A DNA stretch of 18,553 nt from JBOHHR01 sp050740975 (GTDB lineage Bacteria; Pseudomonadota; Gammaproteobacteria; JBOHHR01), in the NCBI GenBank assembly GCA_050740975.1, contig JBOIEE010000347.1, positions 1-18,553 on the forward strand, read 5' to 3'. Below, piece by piece: positions 6,401 to 15,242 of this stretch (positions within the stretch are counted from its first letter, which is position 1; every line of letters begins with the position of its first letter). The notes below the pieces were generated by a model. That model made no database searches. It was not told the origin of the DNA and saw only the letters and a list, made by a program, of their open reading frames with translations. The translations under genes and the position numbers were made by a program.

Positions 6401-9400
6401 ATGAGAATTCGATTGGCTTGCGCTGCGGGCTTGCTGCTATACCTGCCGGTAACCGTCCTGGCACTCGGGCTCGGCCCGATGCAGACGAACTCATCCCTGA
6501 ATGAGCCGTTTGAAGCCAAGATCCCCTTGGTCGACGCCAAGGTTGACGACCTGGATAACTTTAAAGCGGGCTTGGCGAATCGAGCGCAATTCAGACGGGC
6601 CGGGTTGGACTATGCACTGACGCTCTCTGACCTAAGATTCGAGCTGGTGCAGCCGAAAGCGGGGAGTGATTACGTGCGGATCTGGAGTAAAGAACCTGTT
6701 CGCGAGCCGGTTCTGGATTTTCTTTTGGAAGTCAACTGGTCAAGCGGGCGCCTGATCCGCGAGTTTACGGTATTGTTGGATCCGCCACGCTATGAGGCTA
6801 CCTCCAGTGCTGCACCTCCTCGCCGAGCGGCAAGCGCCAACCCTCGGTCGCGGCCTGCTCATTCACCACCGGCGGCAGATATGAACCCGGGCGGTACCTC
6901 CGCCGATCAGTACGGCCCTACTCGGGCCGGGGATACTTTATGGGACATAGCGCAGGGTGTACGTTCGGTCGAGGTCAGCGTGCAACAAATGATGCTGGCA
7001 CTGCTACAGGCGAATCCCAATGCATTTATCAACGCCAATATCAACCACCTAAAGCAGGGACAGATCCTGCGGATCCCTGAAGCCGGTGTGCTTTCCGCAC
7101 CTACTCAAGCGGAGGCGCTGGCTGAGGTTCGGCGCCATAACGCGCTTTGGGAGGAATATCGGCAGCGTCTCGCCTCATCGGTACCGGAACGCTCCGTGGG
7201 AGCGGAAGGTTCTCAGGGCACCGCTTTGGGTAGTGAAGACAAACAGCCCGCCGCCGCAGAGGAAGCGCGCTTAAAAGTGGTTGGTGCTGCAGCGAGCCCG
7301 GTGGGGAAAACGCAAGATGGAGCTGCGGGCAAGGGTGAGCGAGGACAGGGGGCGGGCACGGAAACAGCGCAATTGGCGGCGGAAGAAAGCCAGGCGGCAG
7401 CCGAGGATGAGAATTCGCACCTGCGCCAGCGGGTCAAAGAATCCGCGGCCTTAGTCGAGCTTATGCGCCGCCAAGTGCAGCTAAAAGATGACGAATTAGC
7501 GGCATTGCAGGCGAAGTTGGCGCAGGCGGGAACAGCGGCATCGGAAGCGGTGCAAGAGCCATCAGGAGAAGCGATCGCAGAACAGTCTGGATCTGCTGCG
7601 CCCCAGGCTGCCGGTGCCGAAACCGCTGTGCGGCCTAGCGAGCCACAGGGGACAGAGGTCCCTGTTCCCACAGAGCCTACGGCAACGAAGCCTCTCGCTG
7701 AAGCGGACCCGGCGGCCGCACCGAGCCGTGAAGCAACGGAAACCACCGAACCGTCGCAGCCGGGTGAGGGAGCCCTCAGTGCAGGTATTCCACCGGAGCC
7801 ATTGCTTCCGCAACCTGGCGACGAAGCCCAGCCAGCAGCAGAACCCTCCGCCGCGCCTTCCGTCCTAGGTAGCCAGGAAAGCGCAGAAACCGCATCGCCG
7901 AGTGCGGTGCAAGCTCCCGCGGCAAGCACTGAGCCGGGTAGCGGGCTCGCGGATGCAGCCCCTCCCGCTAACGAAACACAGCAGGAAGGCGCTGCAGTCG
8001 CGGATCCCACGCCGGTTGAGGATGCAGCGCTTATTCCCGGAGGGATCTATAGTGCCATTGGGCTGACCGCGGTTGCTGGGTTGTTCGTTTTTTGGGTTTT
8101 TTGGCGGATGCGGGCAACAAGCCAAGGGGCAAAGGACGAGGACGAGCTCACTGCAGAAGCTCCTTTTCAACCCGGGGGTGTAAGTGGATTCGCCGGTGCA
8201 GGCGCGGAGGAGTACGAAGCGCCGGTAGTCGAGCGGACTCTAGAGGACCTCCAAAAACAAGCGCACGATGTCGAGGTGGAACTGGAAGAAGAGGGAGAAC
8301 GGACGCGCTTTCCGACAGAGCTGGCCGCTGAAAAGGACCCCTTGGACGAAGTCAATCTTTGCATCGCTTACGAGCGCTTTGATGAAGCGGGGCAGTTAGT
8401 TAAAAAGGCGATCGCAGCCCAGCCGGGGAGACATGATTACAAGCTGCGGCTGCTTGAAGTCTACTACGCGGCGGGCAACAAGGGCGCCTATGAAAGAGCC
8501 GCGCGAGAACTTAGCGCGGCCGTTGGCGGACAAGGTCCCTTGTGGGACAACGCACTCGCGATGTGGTACGAGATGTCACCCGAACGCCCCTTGTTTGCGG
8601 AACAGGCGGGAGAAGAGGATCGCCGCTGGCAGGACGAAACGGACGCGCAACGCGAAGTGCGCGATATCACGAGCGTACGTGGGGGAGAGCCGGGGAAATC
8701 GGAAAGCGGTTCCAAGCGGGCGGCGTTGGGGATGGCGAGCGCCTTGGATTTTGATCTTGGTACGACGCAGGAAAAGGAGTTGGCGACACCGATCAGCGCC
8801 CGCGGCGGGTCTCAACAGGAAGCCGGAGAATATACCGACGTGTTTGACCTTTCTTCCCCGGAGGATGCAGCATCGGAGGGGATCGTAGATGTCACCGCGG
8901 TCAGGGAGGGTAATAGCGACCAGGGGCAAATGTTTGATCTGAGGGTGGCGGAGACTACGTCGGGTGCGGGGGATGTCCTTGATCTTACGGCCGTTGATTC
9001 GCAAAGCGGTGTGGGCCAGGAGATGCTGGATCTCACCGTGGCGGATAACGCGACAACCGCAGACGAAATACTCGATCTCACGACCGCTGGATCTGGCTAT
9101 GAAGATGACGGGCTGGACTTTGATATTACCGGAGGACACGAGTTGCCTGAAACCACGGGAGAGTCTGAGGAGGCTTTGCACCTCACCGTGCCAAAAGCGA
9201 GCTTTCCCGGCGCGAAACCTCCGGAACCACAGGAGCAGGTGTTTGAGATCACTCATCCCACGGAGGGAAGTGGCGCCCGAGACCGATCGCTCGAAATCGG
9301 CCAAGAAACGGTTGAGCTGCCGCAGAGGAATACTATAGAAGCGGCTGGAAAAGAAGACGAAGGGATCCAGACCGTCGACTTATTCCAATATTTCCAGAAG

Positions 9401-10327
9401 GAGGATGCGCGAGGCGCCGGTGATAATGCGGATCAGCCCGATGCTGCGCGATCTTCGGTGCAAGATGCCGTGCCGGAGGCGGCCGATTCGGACCCTTTCG
9501 GACCAAGCGTCGACCACGAGCCTAGTGGCGACGCGGAAACGGATCTTGGTCGGTCATACCCTGGGATGCAAGCCCTAACCGAATCCGATGAGGGAAGCAC
9601 GGATGTGGCTGAGGGCGAGCATCACGGCTGGGAGGCGACGGGAGCGGAAACTGAGTGGCGCGGGGATACTGCCGATGTGACCTCGCTAAGCGAGCACCGG
9701 TCTCAACAGTCATCGAAGCAAGATCACACTGCGTTCGTTGAGGGCGAGGCAAGTGAGGAGCAAGCCCCGTGGAGTGCTTATCGCGATTCCGCGCAGTGGC
9801 TGCACGATGAAGCGAGCACCCCTTCCGAAGAAGTAGGGGAAGCAAAGGGGCATGGGCCGTTCTTAGCTACTTCGAAGCAGGTGGGATCTACGCCGCGAGA
9901 GGAGCCGCTCAAGGTGGAAAGCGTGGAACAGAGTGTCACCATGTCAAATACCGTCGAGCTTCCGCAAGATACTTTCGCGACGGGAAGTGGGCCAGACTCT
10001 GCGGCGGGAGAGAACGATTTTGTAGTTATCGCGGATTTAACCGCGCCAGAAGAGGTTGTTCTTATAGACTTAACCGATTCCGAGAAGACGCAAGAGATCG
10101 AGGACATACAGGAAAGCGATCGTTTTGCCAACACGGTGAGACTGCCCCGCGCATTTCCCGCAGCCGCCGGGGAGCCGAGCGACCTGGATGCTAAGCTCAA
10201 CCTCGCCAAGGCGTACATAGAGCTTGGTGACCCTAAAGGCGCGCGAGAGATCCTTGATGAAGTCACCCATTCCGGAAGCGATGTGCAAAAGCAGAATGCG
10301 GAGACTCTGCGCAGGCAATTGGGTTAA
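6401..10327 (+). CDS. fimV: FimV/HubP-type polar pilus-assembly hub protein
   Basis: FimV is an inner-membrane protein that binds peptidoglycan, helps assemble the type IV pilus secretin and recruits polar factors. The 1308 residues divide into: a signal peptide (1-21, ending LALG); a conserved FimV N-terminal domain to about 130 (LGPMQTNSSLNEPFEAKIPL...); a LysM domain at about 170-225 (GDTLWDIAQ...QILRIPE); a coiled coil at about 335-378; an Ala/Pro/Glu-rich linker; one membrane span at about 546-568; a cytoplasmic TPR-like segment at about 645-730; a long acidic disordered region; and the FimV C-terminal TPR motif at 1262-1308 (DAKLNLAKAYIELGDPKGAREIL). Residues about 812-952 contain a degenerate ~15-residue LDLT repeat. 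TVELPQ-like hexamers recur near 970, 1185 and 1243. Start is supported by GAGGAGGGG just before ATG 6401. Its place between asd and truA is the classic one. Confidence 0.95.
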   Translation: MRIRLACAAGLLLYLPVTVLALGLGPMQTNSSLNEPFEAKIPLVDAKVDDLDNFKAGLANRAQFRRAGLDYALTLSDLRFELVQPKAGSDYVRIWSKEPVREPVLDFLLEVNWSSGRLIREFTVLLDPPRYEATSSAAPPRRAASANPRSRPAHSPPAADMNPGGTSADQYGPTRAGDTLWDIAQGVRSVEVSVQQMMLALLQANPNAFINANINHLKQGQILRIPEAGVLSAPTQAEALAEVRRHNALWEEYRQRLASSVPERSVGAEGSQGTALGSEDKQPAAAEEARLKVVGAAASPVGKTQDGAAGKGERGQGAGTETAQLAAEESQAAAEDENSHLRQRVKESAALVELMRRQVQLKDDELAALQAKLAQAGTAASEAVQEPSGEAIAEQSGSAAPQAAGAETAVRPSEPQGTEVPVPTEPTATKPLAEADPAAAPSREATETTEPSQPGEGALSAGIPPEPLLPQPGDEAQPAAEPSAAPSVLGSQESAETASPSAVQAPAASTEPGSGLADAAPPANETQQEGAAVADPTPVEDAALIPGGIYSAIGLTAVAGLFVFWVFWRMRATSQGAKDEDELTAEAPFQPGGVSGFAGAGAEEYEAPVVERTLEDLQKQAHDVEVELEEEGERTRFPTELAAEKDPLDEVNLCIAYERFDEAGQLVKKAIAAQPGRHDYKLRLLEVYYAAGNKGAYERAARELSAAVGGQGPLWDNALAMWYEMSPERPLFAEQAGEEDRRWQDETDAQREVRDITSVRGGEPGKSESGSKRAALGMASALDFDLGTTQEKELATPISARGGSQQEAGEYTDVFDLSSPEDAASEGIVDVTAVREGNSDQGQMFDLRVAETTSGAGDVLDLTAVDSQSGVGQEMLDLTVADNATTADEILDLTTAGSGYEDDGLDFDITGGHELPETTGESEEALHLTVPKASFPGAKPPEPQEQVFEITHPTEGSGARDRSLEIGQETVELPQRNTIEAAGKEDEGIQTVDLFQYFQKEDARGAGDNADQPDAARSSVQDAVPEAADSDPFGPSVDHEPSGDAETDLGRSYPGMQALTESDEGSTDVAEGEHHGWEATGAETEWRGDTADVTSLSEHRSQQSSKQDHTAFVEGEASEEQAPWSAYRDSAQWLHDEASTPSEEVGEAKGHGPFLATSKQVGSTPREEPLKVESVEQSVTMSNTVELPQDTFATGSGPDSAAGENDFVVIADLTAPEEVVLIDLTDSEKTQEIEDIQESDRFANTVRLPRAFPAAAGEPSDLDAKLNLAKAYIELGDPKGAREILDEVTHSGSDVQKQNAETLRRQLG
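8836..9258 (+). repeat. Degenerate ~15-codon LDLT repeat inside fimV
   Basis: Seven to nine units recur at 14-16 residue spacing: VFDLSS, IVDVTAV, MFDLRVA, VLDLTAV, MLDLTVA, ILDLTTA, LDFDIT, LHLTV, VFEIT, separated by acidic or polar linkers. Further isolated units (ADLTAPEE, IDLTDSE) lie near 10035-10080. Unit DNA is diverged, so this is a protein-level repeat. It resembles arrays of short hydrophobic docking motifs in a disordered acidic tail; that function is inference. Confidence 0.65.
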
Positions 10328-10345
10328 GCGGAGCTGAGCTTATCC

Positions 10346-10409
10346 GGGGCTTGTCGCCCCAGACGACGTTATCCATTCCGGTCCGATTTCCTCATTCGAT
10401 CCCTCGAAT
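10346..10409. repeat. Two small hairpins after fimV
   Basis: GGGGC-TTGTC-GCCCC (10346-10360) and ATTCGA-TCCC-TCGAAT (10394-10409) are perfect short inverted repeats in the 268-base fimV-truA gap. Neither is followed by a T-run, so termination would be weak or factor-dependent. No gene is seen in this gap. Confidence 0.35.
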
Positions 10410-10490
10410 AGTCCTGGTTTTTGCGGGGCGCAATCGCGCGGGTAATGAAAAGCTGCTGTTGAAGGTCCTAGGCGAGTTTGCTTTTGCACT

Positions 10491-10496
10491 TATAAT
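10491..10496 (+). promoter_or_regulatory. Perfect -10 hexamer upstream of truA
   Basis: TATAAT stands about 100 bases before the truA ATG in an otherwise GC-rich gap. No good -35 lies 16-18 bases upstream, though TTGCAC just before it could contribute. It is the best candidate for a promoter of the truA-trp-accD-folC-dedD run. Confidence 0.35.
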
Positions 10497-10595
10497 AGGT
10501 CCTTAAATTCTCCTTTCTTCTGTGCTGATCCTCTATGCCGGCTCAGCCCCTTGTGCTGCTTTGGCGGGTTGATGTTTAGGGCTTTAGTTTGCTCC

Positions 10596-11399
10596 ATGAA
10601 GATAGCATTCGTTTTGGAATACGACGGCAGCCAGTATCAGGGTTGGCAGAGGCAAGCTGGAGCACCGACGGTGCAGGCGTGCCTGGAAGATGCCTTGTCC
10701 AAGGTCGCCGACCAGCGGGTGAGGGTGCATTGCGCGGGCCGCACAGACAGCGGTGTCCACGCCTATGGGCAAGTCGCGCATATTGAGACGCAGGCGAAGC
10801 GAAAGCGGCGTTCTTGGGTATTCGGCGCTAACGCCAACCTTCCCAGGGATATCAGCGTGGTGTGGGCCGGAGAGGTGGAGGACGATTTCCATGCGCGATT
10901 CTCCGCCATCCGGAGAACTTATCGCTACCTCATATTCAATCGCTCGTCCCGGGGGGCTATCTTTCGCAACCACGCGGCCTGGGAATGCCGCACCTTAGAC
11001 CATAGCCGGATGCAAGAAGGCGCGGCCCATCTACTCGGCACGCACGATTTTTCCGCGTTTCGGGCCCAATCGTGTCAGGCGAAGAACCCGGTGCGCACCT
11101 TATCGCAACTCAGCGTAACGCGGTTTGGATCATTCATCTCGATCCTGGTAGAAGCAAACGCGTTTCTCCACCACATGGTGCGCAATATAGCCGGCGTGCT
11201 GATGGCTATTGGCATGGGCAAAGCGCCGCCTGGGTGGGTGCTCGAAGTGCTGCTGAGCCATGACCGAACCCTGGGAGGCGTTACCGCGCCTCCACAAGGG
11301 CTATACCTGATGCAAGTAAAATATCCACCACAGTACAATATTCTGGAAACGGGGATAAGCACGACCGATCTATTCTCGATAACTCGTCTTGATAACTAG
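10596..11399 (+). CDS. truA: tRNA pseudouridine(38-40) synthase TruA
   Basis: TruA isomerises uridines 38-40 in the anticodon arm of many tRNAs. From ATG 10596 the protein is 267 residues and begins KIAFVLEYDGSQYQGWQRQ, the family N-terminus. The catalytic aspartate is D51 in CAGRTDSGVHA. Later landmarks are the FHARFSAIRRTYRY segment, the HDFSAFRAQSCQAKNPVRT loop and the FLHHMVRNIAG helix. The frame is open to TTG 10551, but those 15 residues are not family-like. The last codons overlap the proposed trpF start by 11 bases, indicating coupled translation. Confidence 0.96.
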   Translation: MKIAFVLEYDGSQYQGWQRQAGAPTVQACLEDALSKVADQRVRVHCAGRTDSGVHAYGQVAHIETQAKRKRRSWVFGANANLPRDISVVWAGEVEDDFHARFSAIRRTYRYLIFNRSSRGAIFRNHAAWECRTLDHSRMQEGAAHLLGTHDFSAFRAQSCQAKNPVRTLSQLSVTRFGSFISILVEANAFLHHMVRNIAGVLMAIGMGKAPPGWVLEVLLSHDRTLGGVTAPPQGLYLMQVKYPPQYNILETGISTTDLFSITRLDN

Positions 11400-12075
11400 C
11401 AATGCCCTGGAGTTGCCGCAGCGAGTAAGGGTAAAATTCTGCGGGATCACCGGCCCCGAAGACGCGGTAGCGGCGGCTGCGCTCGGGGTGGATGCGATAG
11501 GCTTGGTGTTCTGTGCGGCCAGTACGCGTGCCGTGGACCTCAAGCACGCACAAGAGATCGCGGCCGCTTTACCGCCGTTCGTCTCCAAGGTTGGGCTGTT
11601 TGTAAACGAGCGCGCAGACCGGATCCGAGAGATCCTGCACCAGGTTCCTTTGGATCTGCTCCAGTTCCATGGTGACGAGAGCCCCGAGGAGTGCGTCCTT
11701 TTCGGGCGCCCGTACATAAAGGCCGTTGCAATGCGACGCGACGTTGATCTGACGCAAATGGCAAAGCAGTATGGCGCGGCAATGGGCTTGTTGGTGGACG
11801 CTTATGTTCCCGGACAAAGAGGAGGCACGGGGCACCGTTTCGAATGGCCTCTGGCTTGTGTCGCTATCAATCGGCCACTCATTCTGGCGGGTGGGCTTAC
11901 GCCGCACAACGTAGCGGATGCGATACGGGCGGTACGGCCCTACGGGGTGGATGTGAGTGGGGGAATCGAAAGCGCAAACGGAGTTAAGGATCACGGCAAG
12001 ATGCGAGCGTTTATGAAAGGTGTGTTCGATGCAAGTTTCAACAGTGGATGCACTCAAGCTGAGCGAGACCGGTAA
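11389..12075 (+). CDS. trpF: Phosphoribosylanthranilate isomerase
   Basis: TrpF converts phosphoribosylanthranilate to CdRP, the third committed step of tryptophan synthesis. It is a single TIM barrel. The general base is C18 in VKFCGIT, and the general acid is D137 in LLVDAYVPGQRGGTG. The phosphate-binding ends LILAGGLTPHNV and GVDVSGGIES are present. The start is uncertain: no ATG lies in this frame. TTG 11389 overlaps truA, and TTG 11413 is the alternative. The ATG at 11402 is out of frame. The C-terminus runs about 16 residues past the usual end (after GVFDA) and overlaps trpB by 47 bases. It belongs to the run truA-trpF-trpB-trpA-accD. Confidence 0.95.
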   Translation: MITSNALELPQRVRVKFCGITGPEDAVAAAALGVDAIGLVFCAASTRAVDLKHAQEIAAALPPFVSKVGLFVNERADRIREILHQVPLDLLQFHGDESPEECVLFGRPYIKAVAMRRDVDLTQMAKQYGAAMGLLVDAYVPGQRGGTGHRFEWPLACVAINRPLILAGGLTPHNVADAIRAVRPYGVDVSGGIESANGVKDHGKMRAFMKGVFDASFNSGCTQAERDR

Positions 12076-13282
12076 GGGTAGGGTAAAAAGCAGCCTCCTC
12101 CCCGACTCCGAGGGCCATTTCGGGATATACGGGGGGCGTTTCGTGGCGGAGACCCTGATGGGCCCCCTCGAAGAACTGCGCCTTGCCTATGAGCATTATC
12201 TTGAAGATGCGGAATTTCTTGCCGAGTTGGATGAAGACCTAAGGCATTATGTAGGCAGGCCATCCCCGCTTTATTTCGCTAAACGCTGGTCCAAGAGCTT
12301 GGGTGGCGCCCGCATCTTCTTAAAGCGGGAGGACTTAAACCATACAGGGGCGCATAAGATAAACAATGCCATAGGCCAGGGGCTGCTGGCGGCTCGTATG
12401 GGCAAGCGGCGCGTTATCGCGGAAACCGGTGCCGGCCAACATGGCGTCGCAAGCGCGACGGTGGCGGCACGCTTGGGGATGGAATGTGTGGTCTATATGG
12501 GGACCGAAGACATCAAACGGCAGGCGATTAATGTCTATCGCATGAAGTTACTCGGGGCGCGTGTGGTGCCGGTGGAGTCGGGGTCCAAAACGCTAAAGGA
12601 TGCTTTGAATGAGGCGCTGCGTGATTGGGTCACCAACGTGGACAACACCTTTTACATCATCGGGACGGTAGCCGGTCCTCACCCCTACCCGGCGATGGTG
12701 CGGAATTTCCAAGCGGTTATTGGGCGCGAAAGCCGCACCCAGTGCTTAGAGCAGACCGGTCACTTGCCGGACGCGCTGATCGCTTGCGTGGGGGGCGGTT
12801 CCAATGCGATGGGCTTGTTCTACCCGTTTATCGACGAGCCGCAGGTTAAGCTCTACGGCGTAGAAGCGGCAGGCGCCGGCCTTGCGAGCGGGAAGCACGC
12901 GGCCTCTTTGTGCGCCGGGAAAGCGGGCGTGCTGCATGGCAACCGCAGCTACATGCTAATGAGTGAGCACGGACAAATCACGGAGACCCACTCGATATCG
13001 GCGGGCTTGGATTATCCGGGGGTGGGCCCTGAACATTCCTGGTTAAAGGACACCGGCCGGGCGAGCTATGTGGCGGTTACCGACGACGAGGCAGTGGCGG
13101 CTTTCCATCAGCTGACTCGCTGCGAGGGGATTTTGCCCGCTCTGGAATCGAGCCATGCGCTTTCTTATTGTGCCCAACTTGCACCCCGGATGGATCAGGA
13201 CGCGATCATCGTGGTTAACCTTTCGGGCCGCGGCGACAAGGACATTCACACCATCTCCGCGCGCGATGGGATTTCACTTTGA
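12029..13282 (+). CDS. trpB: Tryptophan synthase beta chain
   Basis: TrpB joins indole and serine into tryptophan using pyridoxal phosphate, receiving indole from TrpA through a tunnel in the alpha2-beta2 complex. From ATG 12029 it is 417 residues. Seen are GHFGIYGGRFVAETLM near residue 30, the PLP lysine K110 in HTGAHKINNA, the ETGAGQHGVASA loop, the PLP phosphate-binding GGGSNAMG, the EHSWLKDTGRA segment and the terminal NLSGRGDKD. I prefer ATG 12029 over GTG 12020 because GAAAGG lies 8 bases before it. The start is inside the end of trpF, and this long overlap points to translational coupling. It is TrpB1-type, the normal TrpA partner, by its motifs and its place before trpA. Confidence 0.97.
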   Translation: MQVSTVDALKLSETGKGRVKSSLLPDSEGHFGIYGGRFVAETLMGPLEELRLAYEHYLEDAEFLAELDEDLRHYVGRPSPLYFAKRWSKSLGGARIFLKREDLNHTGAHKINNAIGQGLLAARMGKRRVIAETGAGQHGVASATVAARLGMECVVYMGTEDIKRQAINVYRMKLLGARVVPVESGSKTLKDALNEALRDWVTNVDNTFYIIGTVAGPHPYPAMVRNFQAVIGRESRTQCLEQTGHLPDALIACVGGGSNAMGLFYPFIDEPQVKLYGVEAAGAGLASGKHAASLCAGKAGVLHGNRSYMLMSEHGQITETHSISAGLDYPGVGPEHSWLKDTGRASYVAVTDDEAVAAFHQLTRCEGILPALESSHALSYCAQLAPRMDQDAIIVVNLSGRGDKDIHTISARDGISL

Positions 13283-13391
13283 AGCTCCCACCCCAGGGGA
13301 GGCGGCAAAAAATGGGCGTATCGCCACAGGCGCGTCGCCGCGCACCGAGATGCTTGCTAAACCCCGTACCCATTCGGGGCATGAGCCCATC

Positions 13392-14222
13392 ATGAGTCGC
13401 ATCCAGTCTTGTTTCTCATCGCTGCGGGGCTCCTCACGCAAGGCGCTGATCCCGTTTATCACCGCGGGCGATCCGGCACCGGGGTACACCGTCCCGCTGA
13501 TGCACGCGTTGGTGCAAGCAGGGGCGGATCTCGTGGAGCTGGGGGTTCCGTTCTCCGATCCTATGGCCGATGGTCCCGTGATTCAGCGTGCGAGCGAACG
13601 TGCTTTGCGCCATGACGTGAGCCTAGGCGATGTATTGGATATGGTGAAGGCGTTTCGCGAGGCGAATACATCCATCCCGGTGGTCCTGATGGGATACCTC
13701 AATCCGATCGAGATCATGGGTTACGAGCGGTTCGCGCAGGATGCGCACAGCGCAGGGGTTGACGGTGTGATAACCGTGGATCTGCCACCCGAGGAAGCGG
13801 CGGGGCTCAGCGCTGCTCTGCGCTCGTATCATATCGATCCTGTGTTTCTATTGGCACCGACCACCAACGATGAGCGCAAACGGCGCATTTCCCGCGCGGC
13901 TAGCGGTTTCCTCTATTACGTTTCGCTCAAAGGGGTGACCGGAAGCGACAAGTTGGAAAGCACCGCCTTAGCAGCACAAATCGAAAAAATCCGCCAGCTT
14001 ACCGACTTGCCCGTAGCTATCGGGTTCGGGATCAAAGATGCCCAAACAGCCACCCAAGTGGCCGCTGTGGGTGATGCCGTGGTGGTAGGCAGCGCCTTGG
14101 TGGCGAAACTAGCGGAGCGGGAAATGGATATCGAGCATTGCGCCGATGAAGCACGATCCTTTCTCAATGGTATTCGGCGAGCACTAGACTCGGTATATAC
14201 CGCGGCAGGCGGTGCGCAATGA
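13392..14222 (+). CDS. trpA: Tryptophan synthase alpha chain
   Basis: TrpA cleaves indole-3-glycerol phosphate to indole and glyceraldehyde 3-phosphate. From ATG 13392 the protein is 276 residues. The catalytic pair falls at E49 (VELGVPFSDP) and D60 (PMADGP), the same numbers as in E. coli, which supports this start although the frame is open to 13155 across the end of trpB. Also present are the GYLNPIE and DLPPEEA loops, LLAPTTND and YYVSLKGVTG. It is separated from trpB by 109 bases containing small hairpins (for example CCCCG/CGGGG around 13363-13380). No strong ribosome site precedes it. Its stop overlaps the accD start as ATGA. Confidence 0.96.
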   Translation: MSRIQSCFSSLRGSSRKALIPFITAGDPAPGYTVPLMHALVQAGADLVELGVPFSDPMADGPVIQRASERALRHDVSLGDVLDMVKAFREANTSIPVVLMGYLNPIEIMGYERFAQDAHSAGVDGVITVDLPPEEAAGLSAALRSYHIDPVFLLAPTTNDERKRRISRAASGFLYYVSLKGVTGSDKLESTALAAQIEKIRQLTDLPVAIGFGIKDAQTATQVAAVGDAVVVGSALVAKLAEREMDIEHCADEARSFLNGIRRALDSVYTAAGGAQ

Positions 14223-15079
14223 ATTGGTTTACCAAGCTTCTGCCGCCGTCCATCCGTACCAACAGTACCAGCAGAAAGTCCGTTCCCGAAGGGCTTTGGA
14301 CCAGTTGCCCTTCGTGCAAAGCGGTGCTGTATCAGGCGGAGCTGGAGCGCAATGCGGACGTTTGTGTTAAATGCGGCCACCATTTGCGCATATCCGCGCG
14401 CCAACGATTGGACTATTTTCTTGATGCGGAGCCCAAAGAGGAAATCGGCGCCGAGATCGAGCCCAAGGACTTTCTCAAGTTTCGCGACCTAAAGCGCTAC
14501 AAAGACCGGCTGCGCCAAGCCCAAAAGGAGACCGCGGAAAAAGACGCGTTAGTGGTTATCAAGGGGCGACTGAAAGCATTGCCGATCGTGGCTTGCGCAT
14601 TCGAGTTCCGGTTCATCGCTGGCTCTATGGGTTCGGTGGTCGGCGAGCGATTTGTGCGTGGGGTCAATACCTGTATCCAAGATAGCTGCCCTATGGTGTG
14701 TTTCTCCGCCAGTGGCGGCGCACGCATGCAAGAGGCTTTGGTTTCCTTAATGCAAATGGCCAAAACGAGCGCCGCATTAAGCGCTTTAAGCGAACGCCGG
14801 CTACCCTTCGTTTCGGTCCTGACCGATCCGACCATGGGTGGGGTTTCGGCAAGCCTCGCGATGTTGGGGGATATCAATATTGCGGAGCCGAACGCTCTGA
14901 TCGGCTTTGCCGGCCCGCGGGTAATCGAACAGACGGTACGCGAAAAGCTGCCGGAGGGATTTCAACGCAGTGAGTTTCTGCTGGAACACGGTGCCATCGA
15001 TATGATAGCGGACCGCCGTCAGCTTCGGCAGCGCGTTGCCTCGATCCTGTCCATACTCACCGGGCAGGCGGCCGCCTAA
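14219..15079 (+). CDS. accD: Acetyl-CoA carboxylase carboxyltransferase beta subunit
   Basis: AccD with AccA transfers the carboxyl group from biotin to acetyl-CoA, giving malonyl-CoA for fatty acid synthesis. The 286-residue protein has the N-terminal zinc ribbon CPSC (C30, C33) and CVKC (C49, C52), followed by the crotonase-fold carboxyltransferase core with ASGGARMQE, SVLTDPTMGGVSAS and the GFAGPRVIEQTVREKLPEGFQ segment. Length is normal. It overlaps trpA by ATGA. accA is not in this window, which is usual. Linkage of accD and folC downstream of trp genes is typical of gammaproteobacteria. Confidence 0.97.
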   Translation: MNWFTKLLPPSIRTNSTSRKSVPEGLWTSCPSCKAVLYQAELERNADVCVKCGHHLRISARQRLDYFLDAEPKEEIGAEIEPKDFLKFRDLKRYKDRLRQAQKETAEKDALVVIKGRLKALPIVACAFEFRFIAGSMGSVVGERFVRGVNTCIQDSCPMVCFSASGGARMQEALVSLMQMAKTSAALSALSERRLPFVSVLTDPTMGGVSASLAMLGDINIAEPNALIGFAGPRVIEQTVREKLPEGFQRSEFLLEHGAIDMIADRRQLRQRVASILSILTGQAAA

Positions 15080-15097
15080 TCGTCTCATAGGAACAAA

Positions 15098-15241
15098 ATG
15101 GTGGCCGCAGTGGTAGAACACAAACCGGGTTCTTCGCCGCGTCGGGAACACGGGCGCGCTTGGGCGATCGGTCCTATCTCGCTGCTTCCTGTCTTAGCTC
15201 TGTTCGCTGTTTCCAGGCGACTGCGGGCTCAGGGAGGATGA
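15098..15241 (+). CDS. Possible small single-span membrane protein (47 aa)
   Basis: An ATG at 15098, preceded by TAGGA (15088-15092) at a workable spacing, opens a 47-codon frame that fills the accD-folC gap exactly. Its TGA (15239-15241) ends one base before the folC GTG. Residues 1-20 are polar and basic. Residues 21-39 (AWAIGPISLLPVLALFAVS) form a plausible membrane helix, followed by RRLR. The charge layout suits an N-out, C-in or hairpin-free insertion. The folC ribosome site (AGGGAGG) lies in its last codons, so it could couple accD and folC translation as a leader. I recognise no family. The frame may be chance in a GC-rich gap. Confidence 0.4.
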   Translation: MVAAVVEHKPGSSPRREHGRAWAIGPISLLPVLALFAVSRRLRAQGG

Positions 15242-15242
15242 C

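Noticed and set aside
7213..8010. Long minus-strand open frame (265 codons) opposite fimV
   Set aside because: It is Ala/Ser-rich with no motif and lies opposite the Ala/Glu/Pro linker of FimV; it arises from codon bias.
8576..9304. Minus-strand open frame of 242 codons opposite fimV
   Set aside because: It mirrors the repetitive acidic region of FimV; no ribosome site, domain or hydrophobic core.
13155..13391. 79-residue N-terminal extension of TrpA
   Set aside because: It overlaps the end of trpB in another frame; starting at 13392 puts the catalytic residues at E49 and D60 as in E. coli.
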